From positions 434,001 through 498,000 of the forward strand of contig NZ_PJND01000008.1 in NCBI RefSeq assembly GCF_002846575.1: DNA of 64,000 nt, given 5' to 3'. The stretch comes from Flavobacterium lindanitolerans. Its GTDB lineage: Bacteria; Bacteroidota; Bacteroidia; Flavobacteriales; Flavobacteriaceae. Of this stretch, positions 9,458 through 16,958 are shown piece by piece. Each line of letters begins with the position of its first letter. The first letter of the stretch is position 1. The position numbers were made by a program, and so were the translations under genes. Below the pieces are notes generated by a model, which worked only from the letters and a program-made list of their open reading frames with translations, had not been told where the DNA came from and made no database searches.

Positions 9458-9567
9458 ACTTTCTTTTCTTATTTTTCTTTGACGAGAGTTGATTTTAATT
9501 GATTATCGGAAACTCTACACCAATAAGATTCTTATTTAGGTAAGGTAGGTTTTATAACTTGTCCTGT

Positions 9568-9733
9568 TTTGCGGCTCTTTGCCAATGTATGAAATAATGG
9601 CTCGCAAAGGCGCAGAGCCGCAAAGTAATTAAGCCTTATCAAAGAAAAAATTATGAAAGTAACCCTTTCGGGTTTTCTTTCATTTTATATAGATTCTTTA
9701 AATCTTTCTAATCATTTTAATCTGTGGCTAAAT
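9568..9733 (-). repeat. composite dispersed repeat, copy A
   Basis: Two linked parts, read on the minus strand: (i) AGCCACAGATTAAAATGATT (ending near 9733) running to ATAAAATGAAAG, and (ii) an inverted repeat CTTTGCGGCTCTGCGCC ... GCAAAGAGCCGCAAA (9568-9625). The same two parts in the same order occur at 10554-10714 and 63606-63723. A small AACCC/GGGTT hairpin at 9655-9682 lies between the parts. Flavobacterial intergenic repeat of unknown function. Confidence 0.7.
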
Positions 9734-9796
9734 TCACTATTCTTTGATTTGCTATAAACTACCCGATAGTAATCCATTTTTAAATAATCCGGAAAA

Positions 9797-9885
9797 CCAC
9801 TTATTCCCATATTCTTCCAGTTATTCGCAATAACAACCAGTTATTACTTTGCGATTGGCTTTATTCTTATTATCTGCAATCTTTG
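9797..9885 (+). promoter_or_regulatory. triple 20-bp direct-repeat promoter, site 2
   Basis: CCACTTATT (9797), CCAGTTATT (9817) and CCAGTTATT (9837) are spaced exactly 20 bp apart. ATCTTTG at 9879-9885 starts 42 nt after the last CC, matching sites 1 and 3, and is part of AATCTTTG, a 7/8 match to TAnnTTTG. A TTG at 9855-9857 gives a 20-nt spacer. Predicted start is near 9891 on the plus strand, directly ahead of the four hairpins at 9943-10404. The best candidate activator is the LytTR regulator encoded 340 bp upstream. Confidence 0.68.
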
Positions 9886-9942
9886 TATAGGCAAACTTCA
9901 AGAAATGAGATTTTGCCAAAGGCAATAGCATATTCTATGTTC

Positions 9943-10030
9943 GTAGCTATAGTGTCTCTCACCAACAACGTTCTTATAAAAGTTTAGTTTAGATAAAAAT
10001 CGAAAAACTAGAGAGACACTATAACTATGC
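9943..10030 (+). ncRNA. long hairpin H1 of a four-hairpin array
   Basis: Left arm 9945-9961 (TAGCTATAGTGTCTCTC) and right arm 10012-10028 (GAGAGACACTATAACTA) pair at 16 of 17 positions around a 50-nt AT-rich loop that itself contains an AGTTT/AAACT pairing. No open reading frame of note covers it. It is the first structured element after the site 2 promoter. Confidence 0.6.
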
Positions 10031-10079
10031 TGCCTAAAAATAAAAAGCAAGTATTTATTTGAGATAAAACAACATGCTA

Positions 10080-10168
10080 TAAGAAAGCGGACTCCAAATT
10101 TTTCATAATGGATTATTTTGATAAAAACGCAACAATTAGGAATAAATAAAAAAAGCCGCTTTCTTTTT
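10080..10168 (+). ncRNA. long hairpin H2
   Basis: Perfect 10-bp arms AAGAAAGCGG (10082-10091) and CCGCTTTCTT (10157-10166) around a 65-nt loop. The right arm runs into a T-rich tract, so in the plus direction it could also terminate transcription. Its stem sequence is unrelated to H1, H3 and H4. Confidence 0.58.
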
Positions 10169-10205
10169 TATCAATCGACAATAAATACACAACTTATAAA
10201 ATAAA

Positions 10206-10307
10206 CAAGTGCCTCTTATAACATTCTCAATCCTCAGATATGTTACTATGAATTGTAGATTTGGGCTTCTAATTATTCATAATATCTAGTTAAAGAGGCA
10301 CTTTGTA
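10206..10307 (+). ncRNA. long hairpin H3
   Basis: Perfect 11-bp arms AAGTGCCTCTT (10208-10218) and AAGAGGCACTT (10294-10304), extended inward by TAAC/GTTA after one bulge. Further inside, AGATAT pairs with ATATCT and ATGAAT with ATTCAT, so nearly the whole ~100 nt folds into one rod. This is the best-structured of the four. Confidence 0.6.
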
Positions 10308-10312
10308 TTAAA

Positions 10313-10404
10313 CAGGAGGTTTCCTTACCACTTTCACAAAAAATCATCATAGTTGTGTGAAAAAATACATCGTTATACAAGCATGCATTCGGTGACCTCC
10401 TTTA
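10313..10404 (+). ncRNA. long hairpin H4
   Basis: Outer arms AGGAGGT (10315-10321) and ACCTCCT (10396-10402), with inner ACC/GGT pairing and a second internal stem TTTCACA / TGTGAAA in the loop. The right arm contains ACCTCCTTT, identical to the conserved 3' end (anti-Shine-Dalgarno) of bacterial 16S rRNA. It is only 5 nt from H3. Confidence 0.52.
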
Positions 10405-10553
10405 TAATCTTTCATCAAAAGCAAAAAACTTCACATTGATTGCATAACCGTATTTATGAAATAGGCATTAATGTAAAATTCTCCGGAATAAGTAATTTAA
10501 ATGATTATTGAACCTTTACACTAGAATAGATTTCAATAGGTTTATACTTTTTG

Positions 10554-10714
10554 TTTTGCGGCAGTGCGCCTTTGCGAACGATTCTTTTTAACGCAAAGCC
10601 GCAGAGCCGCAAAGTTTATTAAGAGAGTAGATTGAAGAGCTAACTTTCATCTAAAATAGATTTCATAAATCGTGTAATTTTATTTTAATTCGTGATAATC
10701 TGTGACTAAAATTC
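10554..10714 (-). repeat. composite dispersed repeat, copy B
   Basis: Inverted repeat at 10554-10614 (TTTTGCGGC ... CGCAAAGCCGCAGAGCCGC) followed, toward higher coordinates, by the CACAGATTA-type segment ending near 10714, in the same arrangement as copy A. The remainder of 10405-10844 holds a weak ACATT/AATGT hairpin (10434-10475) and nothing else I recognise. Confidence 0.65.
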
Positions 10715-10844
10715 ATAACAGAAAGTGGACCGGTCAAATCAGATTTTATTATTATAATATTGCAAGCAGCAAAAACCAAGGACTTTCTTATTATGGTTAC
10801 TTGCTATTGAAACGAACATTCAAAACCGTTTTTTTGAGAATAAA

Positions 10845-11744
10845 TCAATCCAGATATACCCCATCATAAACCACAGACAAAACCTTAAATGTCGGGACAT
10901 ATACATAACCGAGATCATTCCAACGGGTAATATTAAGCCAGATGCCATGAGGACCGGCAGATAAATTAAAGACTCCGGAAATTTTAAACTGCAACGAGGA
11001 TTGTAGATAATGTTGCTGTACAATCTGGAAGAAATTTGTGGCTACTCCGTCAATAATTATTTCACAACGGAAATAAGGACTTTTATAATAGCTAGGAAAT
11101 AAAACATCGCCAGCCAATCCTACAGCAATATTTAAAATTACGGGGCTGGCAACAGGCATGGTAAACATTGTCTGGCTTTCGGGAATAAGTGTAGGATTGC
11201 TGTCAGACAGTGTAAATGCTGATATATTAGAGCTTTCTCTCGCCATTCCGTACGCATAGTCCAACGCCTTTTTAACAGTCACAGATTCTGTTTTTCCATC
11301 CATAATTGCTAATAATTCCCAGGTACTGCCCGTGACTGTACCCCTACTGACTAATTTTGCATAATAACCCGGCGGCACCGTTACTGAAGACATATTGGCT
11401 GTTCCATATATAGTTTCCTGTGCCGGAGCAATAACGGTTAGCATGTAATTGCTGGTATTCTTTATACTGTAAACACGTCCTTTTAAAGAACCCGAGCCGG
11501 CCGGAGGCAGATGGACCGTGCCGTCTGTACTCCCGTTATAGGCCGTATAATAATCTGTAAAGCCCAGGACAGCATTTGCGTTTATAATTTTATAATCGCC
11601 CGCAACAGAGCCGTTAACTGTCAAGCGGCTGCTGGGGTTTTTGGTGTTTATTCCGGTATTTATTGTCATGTTTTGGGCAAAACTTCCGGTTGCCGAAGCA
11701 AAGAAAAACAGTAGTATGAAATATTTCGTATAGTGTAACATCAT
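10845..11744 (-). CDS. secreted fibre-associated paralogue P1
   Basis: 299 residues, not assignable to a named family. Signal peptide 1-23 (ends GSFAQ). It then has the motif TGINTKNPSSRLTVNGS (residues ~29-46), which resembles the VGIGTxxPxxxLxVNG motif found ahead of knobs and chaperone domains in phage-tail-fibre-like Bacteroidota proteins. A conserved block follows (DYYxAYNG, GRVYSIKNTSN, VTVPPGYYAKLVSRG, STWELL, to ~145), then a variable segment (~150-215), then a conserved C-terminal block with YFRCEIIIDG, FFQIVQQ, LQFKISGV and LSAGPHGIWLNITRW. Last gene of the P3-P2-P1 unit (38 nt after P2). Closest to P4. No T9SS sorting domain is present. Confidence 0.75.
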   Translation of the reverse strand: MMLHYTKYFILLFFFASATGSFAQNMTINTGINTKNPSSRLTVNGSVAGDYKIINANAVLGFTDYYTAYNGSTDGTVHLPPAGSGSLKGRVYSIKNTSNYMLTVIAPAQETIYGTANMSSVTVPPGYYAKLVSRGTVTGSTWELLAIMDGKTESVTVKKALDYAYGMARESSNISAFTLSDSNPTLIPESQTMFTMPVASPVILNIAVGLAGDVLFPSYYKSPYFRCEIIIDGVATNFFQIVQQHYLQSSLQFKISGVFNLSAGPHGIWLNITRWNDLGYVYVPTFKVLSVVYDGVYLD

Positions 11745-11782
11745 AATTTTTTTTTAAATCAGGGGCTAAAAAAGAGATTAAT

Positions 11783-12712
11783 TTATGTCCGGGTTATGCT
11801 GTCAACACTTAGCAAGACCGATAAAACTCCTAACGCATGATTATTCGCAGACCCAAAACTATTCCAGGTAGAGATTTTGGCATGAATAGTATGCCAAAAT
11901 CCTCCTGTAGCTGAAGGCACGAAATTGTATTTACCGGACAAGTTAAACTGCATGCCCTTACTATTCTCCTGCACAACCTGGAAAATGCCTGTGGGCATAT
12001 CGTTTATAAAAAGTTCGCAACGATAATAAGAAATAACAGAACCCGGTGGCAAAACCGATGTACTGGAATCTACAAGAGCAAGCCCTACTGTAAAGTTTAG
12101 AAATAAAGCTCTGGGTTGTTTATCCACGAAAAACGAACCTCTGCTACCCGGAATTTCAACATCTACACTGCTTGAAGGCCCAATAGTAAATAGCGATTGA
12201 TAACTGCTATTCTTTGGCACTCCTATTGCAACATTTAACAGTCGGGTCATTTTTGAAGACAATTTAGTAGGCACCAACATAGAAAGCTCCCAGGTAGTTC
12301 CGGTGGTAGTGCCCTTGCTAATCAATTCAGCATAATAGCCGGGAGGCACCACTATATAATCTACATCGCCTGTAGCGTCAATCTTCTCCAAACTCGGTGC
12401 TTCAGAAAAAACGAAAAGTTCACCCTGGGCGCTTATATTCTTAATTCCGTAAATGCGTCCTTTAAAATTGCCCGGCCCGCTAATGGCCTTAGGGAGTAGT
12501 ATTGTACCTCTACCAATTCCATTAAAGGCAATATAAAAATCGGAATCATCTAATGTAACATCGTCACTAACTATCTTATAATCGCCTGCAAAAGAACCGT
12601 TAACAGTCAAGCGGCTGCCCGGATTTTTGGTGTTTATTCCGGTGTTTATCGCGCTGTTTTGAGACATCACGCCCGTGCTGTACAGCAACAGGATTAAAAA
12701 AAGCTGTTTCAT
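11783..12712 (-). CDS. secreted fibre-associated paralogue P2
   Basis: 309 residues from the chosen ATG at 12712, which begins a clean signal peptide (KQLFLILLLYSTGVMSQ) matching P3, P5 and P6. An in-frame ATG 7 codons upstream (12733) is 9 nt past the P3 stop and is less likely. The TGINTKNPGSRLTVNGS motif, GRIYGIKNISA, VPPGYYAELISKG, TTGTTWELS and the YRCELFIND / IFQVVQENSKGMQFNLSG C-terminal block place it with its seven neighbours. The variable middle contains SRGSFFVDKQPRALFLN. Closest to P5; member of the 3-gene block duplicated as P6-P5-P4. Confidence 0.75.
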   Translation of the reverse strand: MKQLFLILLLYSTGVMSQNSAINTGINTKNPGSRLTVNGSFAGDYKIVSDDVTLDDSDFYIAFNGIGRGTILLPKAISGPGNFKGRIYGIKNISAQGELFVFSEAPSLEKIDATGDVDYIVVPPGYYAELISKGTTTGTTWELSMLVPTKLSSKMTRLLNVAIGVPKNSSYQSLFTIGPSSSVDVEIPGSRGSFFVDKQPRALFLNFTVGLALVDSSTSVLPPGSVISYYRCELFINDMPTGIFQVVQENSKGMQFNLSGKYNFVPSATGGFWHTIHAKISTWNSFGSANNHALGVLSVLLSVDSITRT

Positions 12713-12739
12713 AATAAAATCTTTTTGGCTCATAGTTCT

Positions 12740-13645
12740 TTAATTTATATATACGGCACTTAACAAAAGTGACAAAACTCCGAATGTATTGGTTCCCGAC
12801 GAAACTCCTCCTCCAGACCTCCACAAAGAAAGTTTGGCATGGATAGTATGCTGTCCTGCAGGCAAATCGCGTACGCCAGACATGCTGAACTGTAATTGTG
12901 ATCCTATATAATTTTGCTGTACAATCTGGAAAATACCCGTAGCCACATTATCTATATACAGTTCGCAACGGTAATAAGGCATCATAATAATCTGTCCAAA
13001 TACCATAGATTCTAAATCGTCAATTCCTAACACAAAGTCTAAAAATACTGTTTTGGGTTCAGACAAAGTAAACGAATTACTGCTACCGGGAATTACAATG
13101 TCTAAAATACTGGGATTGCCTCTTACTATAGTAAATCTATCCTGAGAAGAGCTAACTGAATTCCTTGCTACAGAACTTGCAACATCTACCAGTTTGGTCA
13201 CTTCAAAAGATGACACTGCGGGCACCCGCATAGAGAGTTCCCAGGTAGTGCCGGTGGTAGTACCCTTGCTAATGAATTCAGCATAATAGCCGGGGGGCAG
13301 CAGTATACTGCTTACATCTGTTACCGCATCTATTTTTTCCAAATTCTGTGCAGCAACCGTAAGATCCCGATTGCTGGTTGTATTCTTAATTCTGTAAATA
13401 CGCCCTTTGAAGTTGCCAGGACCGCTAATAGCCACGGGCAGTTGAATTATGCCGTTGGTATTTCCATTATAGGCAATATAAAAATCAGAATCATTAAGGA
13501 TAACATTTCCGGTCACTATTTTATAGTCACCGGCAAAAGAACCGTTAACAGCCAAACTGCTGCCCGGGTTTTTGGTGAATATACCAGTGTTTTGTGACAT
13601 CATGCCTGTGCTGTAAAGCAACAGGATTAAAAAAATCTGTTTCAT
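12740..13645 (-). CDS. secreted fibre-associated paralogue P3
   Basis: 301 residues, first gene of the P3-P2-P1 unit. The signal peptide KQIFLILLLYSTGMMSQ is followed directly by TGIFTKNPGSSLAVNGSFAG, slightly different from the INTK form in most paralogues. It shares the middle block (GRIYRIKNTTS, LLPPGYYAEFISKG, TTGTTWELSMRVP) and the C-terminal block (YRCELYIDNVATGIFQIVQ, LPAGQHTIHAKLSLW) with P6 at near-identity. The region between (~150-215) has diverged (SSQDRFTIVRGNPSILDI). Preceded by a leader with a TAGATTTG -7 box and a palindrome that recurs ahead of P6 and P8. Confidence 0.77.
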   Translation of the reverse strand: MKQIFLILLLYSTGMMSQNTGIFTKNPGSSLAVNGSFAGDYKIVTGNVILNDSDFYIAYNGNTNGIIQLPVAISGPGNFKGRIYRIKNTTSNRDLTVAAQNLEKIDAVTDVSSILLPPGYYAEFISKGTTTGTTWELSMRVPAVSSFEVTKLVDVASSVARNSVSSSQDRFTIVRGNPSILDIVIPGSSNSFTLSEPKTVFLDFVLGIDDLESMVFGQIIMMPYYRCELYIDNVATGIFQIVQQNYIGSQLQFSMSGVRDLPAGQHTIHAKLSLWRSGGGVSSGTNTFGVLSLLLSAVYIN

Positions 13646-13790
13646 AAAAAATCTTTATGGCTTATAACTAAAATTTGCAGTCAATTTATGACTGCTTTGT
13701 ATCTGGATTGTTATGATATCATTACTATGGACACAAATCTATCCAATAATAATGAGAAATTTTGAAGACCGGTTTAAAATCCCGAATTCC
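13646..13790 (-). promoter_or_regulatory. leader/promoter of the P3-P2-P1 unit
   Basis: Minus-strand -7 box TAGATTTG (13741-13734) is an exact TAnnTTTG match, giving an ~80-nt leader to P3. About 40 bp upstream lies ACCGGTTTAAAATCCCG (13769-13785), a degraded copy of the GCCGG/CCGGC palindrome seen ahead of P6 and P8. The first ~90 nt of this leader are nearly identical to that of P6. The rest of the gap to 13922 shows nothing distinct. Confidence 0.55.
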
Positions 13791-13922
13791 AAAAACTTTT
13801 TTTACTTTTTCTCCCTAAACAAGATTCCCACTAATTGCTTTAAACTTTTATTCATTATTCCGGCACCTTAATTTCTTTATCTTTACTAACCGCAAAGCAT
13901 CTATTAAAACATAGGCTATTAA

Positions 13923-14825
13923 TCAATCCAGATATACCCCATCATAAACAACAGACAAAACCATAAGACGTTGATTACCTGTATGACCGTCATCATTCCA
14001 ACGGGTAATATTGACCCAGATGCCATGAGGACCGGCAGATAAATTAAGTACCCCGGAAATATTAAACCGTAACGAGGAACCTACATATTGTTGCTGTGCA
14101 ATCTGGAAAAGATATGAGACCACTACTCCGTCAATAACTAAATCACAACGGTAATAAGGACTTTTTGAAAACACTCTCGGATAAGTATAATCAGCGAGCC
14201 CTATAGCAACATTTAAGAATACAGGCTTGGCAACAGGCATTGTAAACATTGTCTGGCTTTCCGGAAGAAACATAGGATTGTTATCTGCCACAGTAAACCC
14301 TGTCGGAGATATCGGATAGCCACCTATATCCATTCCAAAAGAATAGTCCAACGCTTTTTTAACAGTCACAGATGTCGCTTTACCATCCATAATTGCTAAT
14401 AATTCCCAGGTACTGCCCGTGACTGTACCCCTACTGATTAATTTTGCATAATAACCCGGCGGCACCGTTACTGAAGACATATTGGCTGTTCCAGATATAG
14501 TTTCCTGTGCCGGGGCAATAACGGTTAGCATGTAATTGCTGGTATTCTTTATAGCATAAACACGTCCTTTTAAAGAGCCCCATCCGGCCGGAGGAAGATG
14601 GAGCATAGCGTCAGCATTCCCGTTATAGGCCGCATAATAATCTGTATAGCCCAAGACAGCATTTCCGGTTATAATTTTATAATCGCCCGCAACAGAGCCG
14701 TTAACTGTCAAACGGCTGCCCGGATTTTTGGTGTTTATTCCGGTATTTATTGCGGTGTTCTGGGCAAAACTTCCGGTTGCTGTAAACAAAAAAAGCAGTA
14801 TGAAATATTTTGTAAATTGTAACAT
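13923..14825 (-). CDS. secreted fibre-associated paralogue P4
   Basis: 300 residues. Signal peptide 1-22 (ends GSFAQ), TGINTKNPGSRLTVNGSVAG motif, then blocks almost identical to P1 (DYYAAYNG, GRVYAIKNTSN, TISGTANMSSVTVPPGYYA, STWELLAIMDGK) and the C-terminal block YYRCDLVIDG ... LSAGPHGIWVNITRW. The difference from P1 is concentrated at residues ~155-230 (SFGMDIGGYPISPTGFTVA). Last gene of P6-P5-P4, 40 nt after P5. The P1/P4 pair are copies made by duplication of a ~3.05-kb block. Confidence 0.77.
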   Translation of the reverse strand: MLQFTKYFILLFLFTATGSFAQNTAINTGINTKNPGSRLTVNGSVAGDYKIITGNAVLGYTDYYAAYNGNADAMLHLPPAGWGSLKGRVYAIKNTSNYMLTVIAPAQETISGTANMSSVTVPPGYYAKLISRGTVTGSTWELLAIMDGKATSVTVKKALDYSFGMDIGGYPISPTGFTVADNNPMFLPESQTMFTMPVAKPVFLNVAIGLADYTYPRVFSKSPYYRCDLVIDGVVVSYLFQIAQQQYVGSSLRFNISGVLNLSAGPHGIWVNITRWNDDGHTGNQRLMVLSVVYDGVYLD

Positions 14826-14864
14826 CGTAGAATTTTTTTTAAAATCAGGTGCTAAAAAAAGAGA

Positions 14865-15761
14865 TTAATTCATCCTGACGGCATTTAGCAAAAGCGACAA
14901 AATTCCATATGTCATATTCCGCGGCTGCCCAAAGTCATGCCAGGAAGAGAGTCTGGCCTCAACAGTGTGTGTGCCTGCCGGCAAATCATATGCGCCAGAC
15001 ATGCTAAACTGAATACTCTTACTATGCTCCTGCACAACCTGAAAAATGCCTGTGGGTGTATTATTTATGAACAGTTCACAACGGTAAAAATGATAATAAT
15101 CACCCGGAGAGAAAAAATTTATAAGACCAAGCCCTACTGAAAAGTTCAAAAATACAGTTTGGGGCTCATACGCGTAAAGCGAACCTCTGCTACCCGGAAT
15201 TACAACATCTGTAACGTTTGGAGGACTTAAAGTAAATCTTGATTGTGGACTGCTATTCTTTGGCATTGCACTTGTAATGTTTAACAGATTCCTCACTGTT
15301 GAATTCTGTACAATAGGCACCAACATAGAAAGTTCCCAGGTAGTTCCCGTAGTAGTACCCTTGCTAATCAATTCGGCATAATAGCCATAAGGTACCTCTA
15401 TAAAATCTACATCGCCTGCGGCGTCAATCTTCTCCAAATTCGATGCGTCAGGAAGAATCGTAAGACCAGTCTGGCTGCTTACATTCTTAATTCCGTAAAT
15501 GCGTCCTTTAAAATTGCCCGGTCCGCTAATGGCCTTTGGGAGTCGCATTGTACCTTTACTATATGTACTATAGGCAATATAAAAATTGGAATCATCCAAA
15601 ACAGTATTTTGGTCTGTAACTATTTTATAATCGCCTGCAAAAGAACCGTTAACAGTCAAGCGGCTGCCCGGATTTTTGGTGTTTATTCCGGTGTTTATCG
15701 CGGTGTTTTGAGGCATCATGCCCGTGCTGTACAGCAACAGGATTAAAAAAAGCTGTTTCAT
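14865..15761 (-). CDS. secreted fibre-associated paralogue P5
   Basis: 298 residues from the ATG at 15761; the in-frame upstream ATG at 15782 would add MSQKDFI as in P2 and is less likely. Counterpart of P2 in the duplicated block: same signal peptide, TGINTKNPGSRLTVNGS, GRIYGIKNVSS, VPYGYYAELISKG, TTGTTWELSMLVP and a C-terminal block YRCELFINNTPTGIFQVVQEHSKSIQFSMSG. It diverges from P2 at ~150-210 (NITSAMPKNSSPQSRFTLS) and at the extreme C terminus. Role unknown; presumably exported with its neighbours. Confidence 0.77.
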   Translation of the reverse strand: MKQLFLILLLYSTGMMPQNTAINTGINTKNPGSRLTVNGSFAGDYKIVTDQNTVLDDSNFYIAYSTYSKGTMRLPKAISGPGNFKGRIYGIKNVSSQTGLTILPDASNLEKIDAAGDVDFIEVPYGYYAELISKGTTTGTTWELSMLVPIVQNSTVRNLLNITSAMPKNSSPQSRFTLSPPNVTDVVIPGSRGSLYAYEPQTVFLNFSVGLGLINFFSPGDYYHFYRCELFINNTPTGIFQVVQEHSKSIQFSMSGAYDLPAGTHTVEARLSSWHDFGQPRNMTYGILSLLLNAVRMN

Positions 15762-15788
15762 AATAAAATCTTTTTGGCTCATAGTTCT

Positions 15789-16685
15789 TTAATTTATATA
15801 TACGGCACTTAACAAAAGTGACATAACACCAAATTGGGTGGTAAAAGCATAAGTTCCACCTACTAACCATAAAGAAAATTTGGCATGGATAGTATGCTGT
15901 CCTGCAGGCAAATCGCGAACACCAGACAGGCCAAACTGCAACTGGGAACCCTCTCCATCTAGTGGTACAATCTGGAAAAGCCCCGTAGCCACATTGTCTA
16001 TATACAGTTCGCAACGATAAAAAACCACTAGCATCTGTACCGGTTGAAGAGTTGCTATATTATCGATTCCTGCTGTAAAGTTCAGAAATACTGATTGGGG
16101 TTCAGACAAGGTAAACGAAGTACTGCTATGGGGAATTATAGCATCTCTAATAGGCTGCAGATTTTCGTTTTTTATTGTAAACCTATAAGTGGTACTCGAA
16201 TTCCTTGGTACAGAATATGCAACATCTACCGCTTTGGTCATTGATAAAGTTCGCACTACGGGCACCCGCATAGAGAGTTCCCAGGTAGTGCCGGTGGTAG
16301 TACCCTTGCTAATGAATTCAGCATAATAGCCGGGAGGCACCACTATACTGTACACATCTGTTACCGCATCTATTTTTTCCAAATTCTGTGCAGCAACCGT
16401 AAGATTCCAATTGTCGGTTGTATTCTTAATCCTGTAAATACGTCCTTTGAAGTTGCCCGGCCCGCTAATGGCCATGGGCAGTTGAATTATGCCGTTGGTA
16501 TTTCCATTATAGGCAATATAAAAATCGGAATCATTAAGGATAACATTGCCGGTCACTATTTTATAGTCGCCTGCAAAAGAACCGTTAACAGCCAAACTGC
16601 TACCCGGGTTTTTGGTGAATATCCCAGTGTTTTGTGACATCATGCCTGTGCTGTAAAGCAACAGGATTAAAAAAATCTGCTTCAT
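15789..16685 (-). CDS. secreted fibre-associated paralogue P6
   Basis: 298 residues, first gene of P6-P5-P4 and counterpart of P3. N-terminal ~145 residues nearly identical to P3 (TGIFTKNPGSSLAVNGSF, GRIYRIKNTTD, VPPGYYAEFISKG). The segment from ~150 to ~230 is different (SVPRNSSTTYRFTIKNENLQ), then similarity returns at YRCELYIDNVATGLFQIV and GVRDLPAGQHTIHAKFSLW. This mosaic of conserved flanks around a diverged core is the clearest evidence in the window for diversification of this family. Confidence 0.77.
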   Translation of the reverse strand: MKQIFLILLLYSTGMMSQNTGIFTKNPGSSLAVNGSFAGDYKIVTGNVILNDSDFYIAYNGNTNGIIQLPMAISGPGNFKGRIYRIKNTTDNWNLTVAAQNLEKIDAVTDVYSIVVPPGYYAEFISKGTTTGTTWELSMRVPVVRTLSMTKAVDVAYSVPRNSSTTYRFTIKNENLQPIRDAIIPHSSTSFTLSEPQSVFLNFTAGIDNIATLQPVQMLVVFYRCELYIDNVATGLFQIVPLDGEGSQLQFGLSGVRDLPAGQHTIHAKFSLWLVGGTYAFTTQFGVMSLLLSAVYIN

Positions 16686-16830
16686 AAAAAATCTTTATGG
16701 CTTATAACTAAAATTTGCAGTCAATTTATGACTGCTCTGTATCTGGATTATTATAATATCATTACTATTGGTATAAATCTGTCCAATAATAATGAGAAAT
16801 GTTTGAAGGCCGGTTTAAAATCCCGGCTCC
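16686..16830 (-). promoter_or_regulatory. leader/promoter of the P6-P5-P4 unit
   Basis: Nearly identical to the P3 leader over the first ~90 nt. The -7 position reads CAGATTTA (16781-16774), two mismatches from TAnnTTTG, so this copy may be weaker. The palindrome GCCGG-N9-CCGGC is intact at 16810-16828, about 40 bp upstream of the -7 box. Remaining sequence to 16958 is AT-rich with no recognisable feature. Confidence 0.5.
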
Positions 16831-16958
16831 CAAAATTTGTTTTTTTATTTATTCTGTATAAGAATATTTACTCTAATTGCTTTTAAATGTTCTTTTTTGC
16901 TTATTATTTCTTTGTTTTTACTAACCTGTCTATATTTATAAATTTACTGTTTTCCAAA

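Noticed and set aside
9943..10404. Integron attC-site array
   Set aside because: attC sites need RYYYAAC/GTTRRRY core boxes and enclose cassettes, with an integrase nearby. No such cores or integrase gene are seen and there are no cassette genes between the hairpins.
9943..10404. Tandem MITEs or insertion-sequence ends
   Set aside because: The four stems have unrelated sequences, there are no target-site duplications that I can recognise, and no transposase is present.
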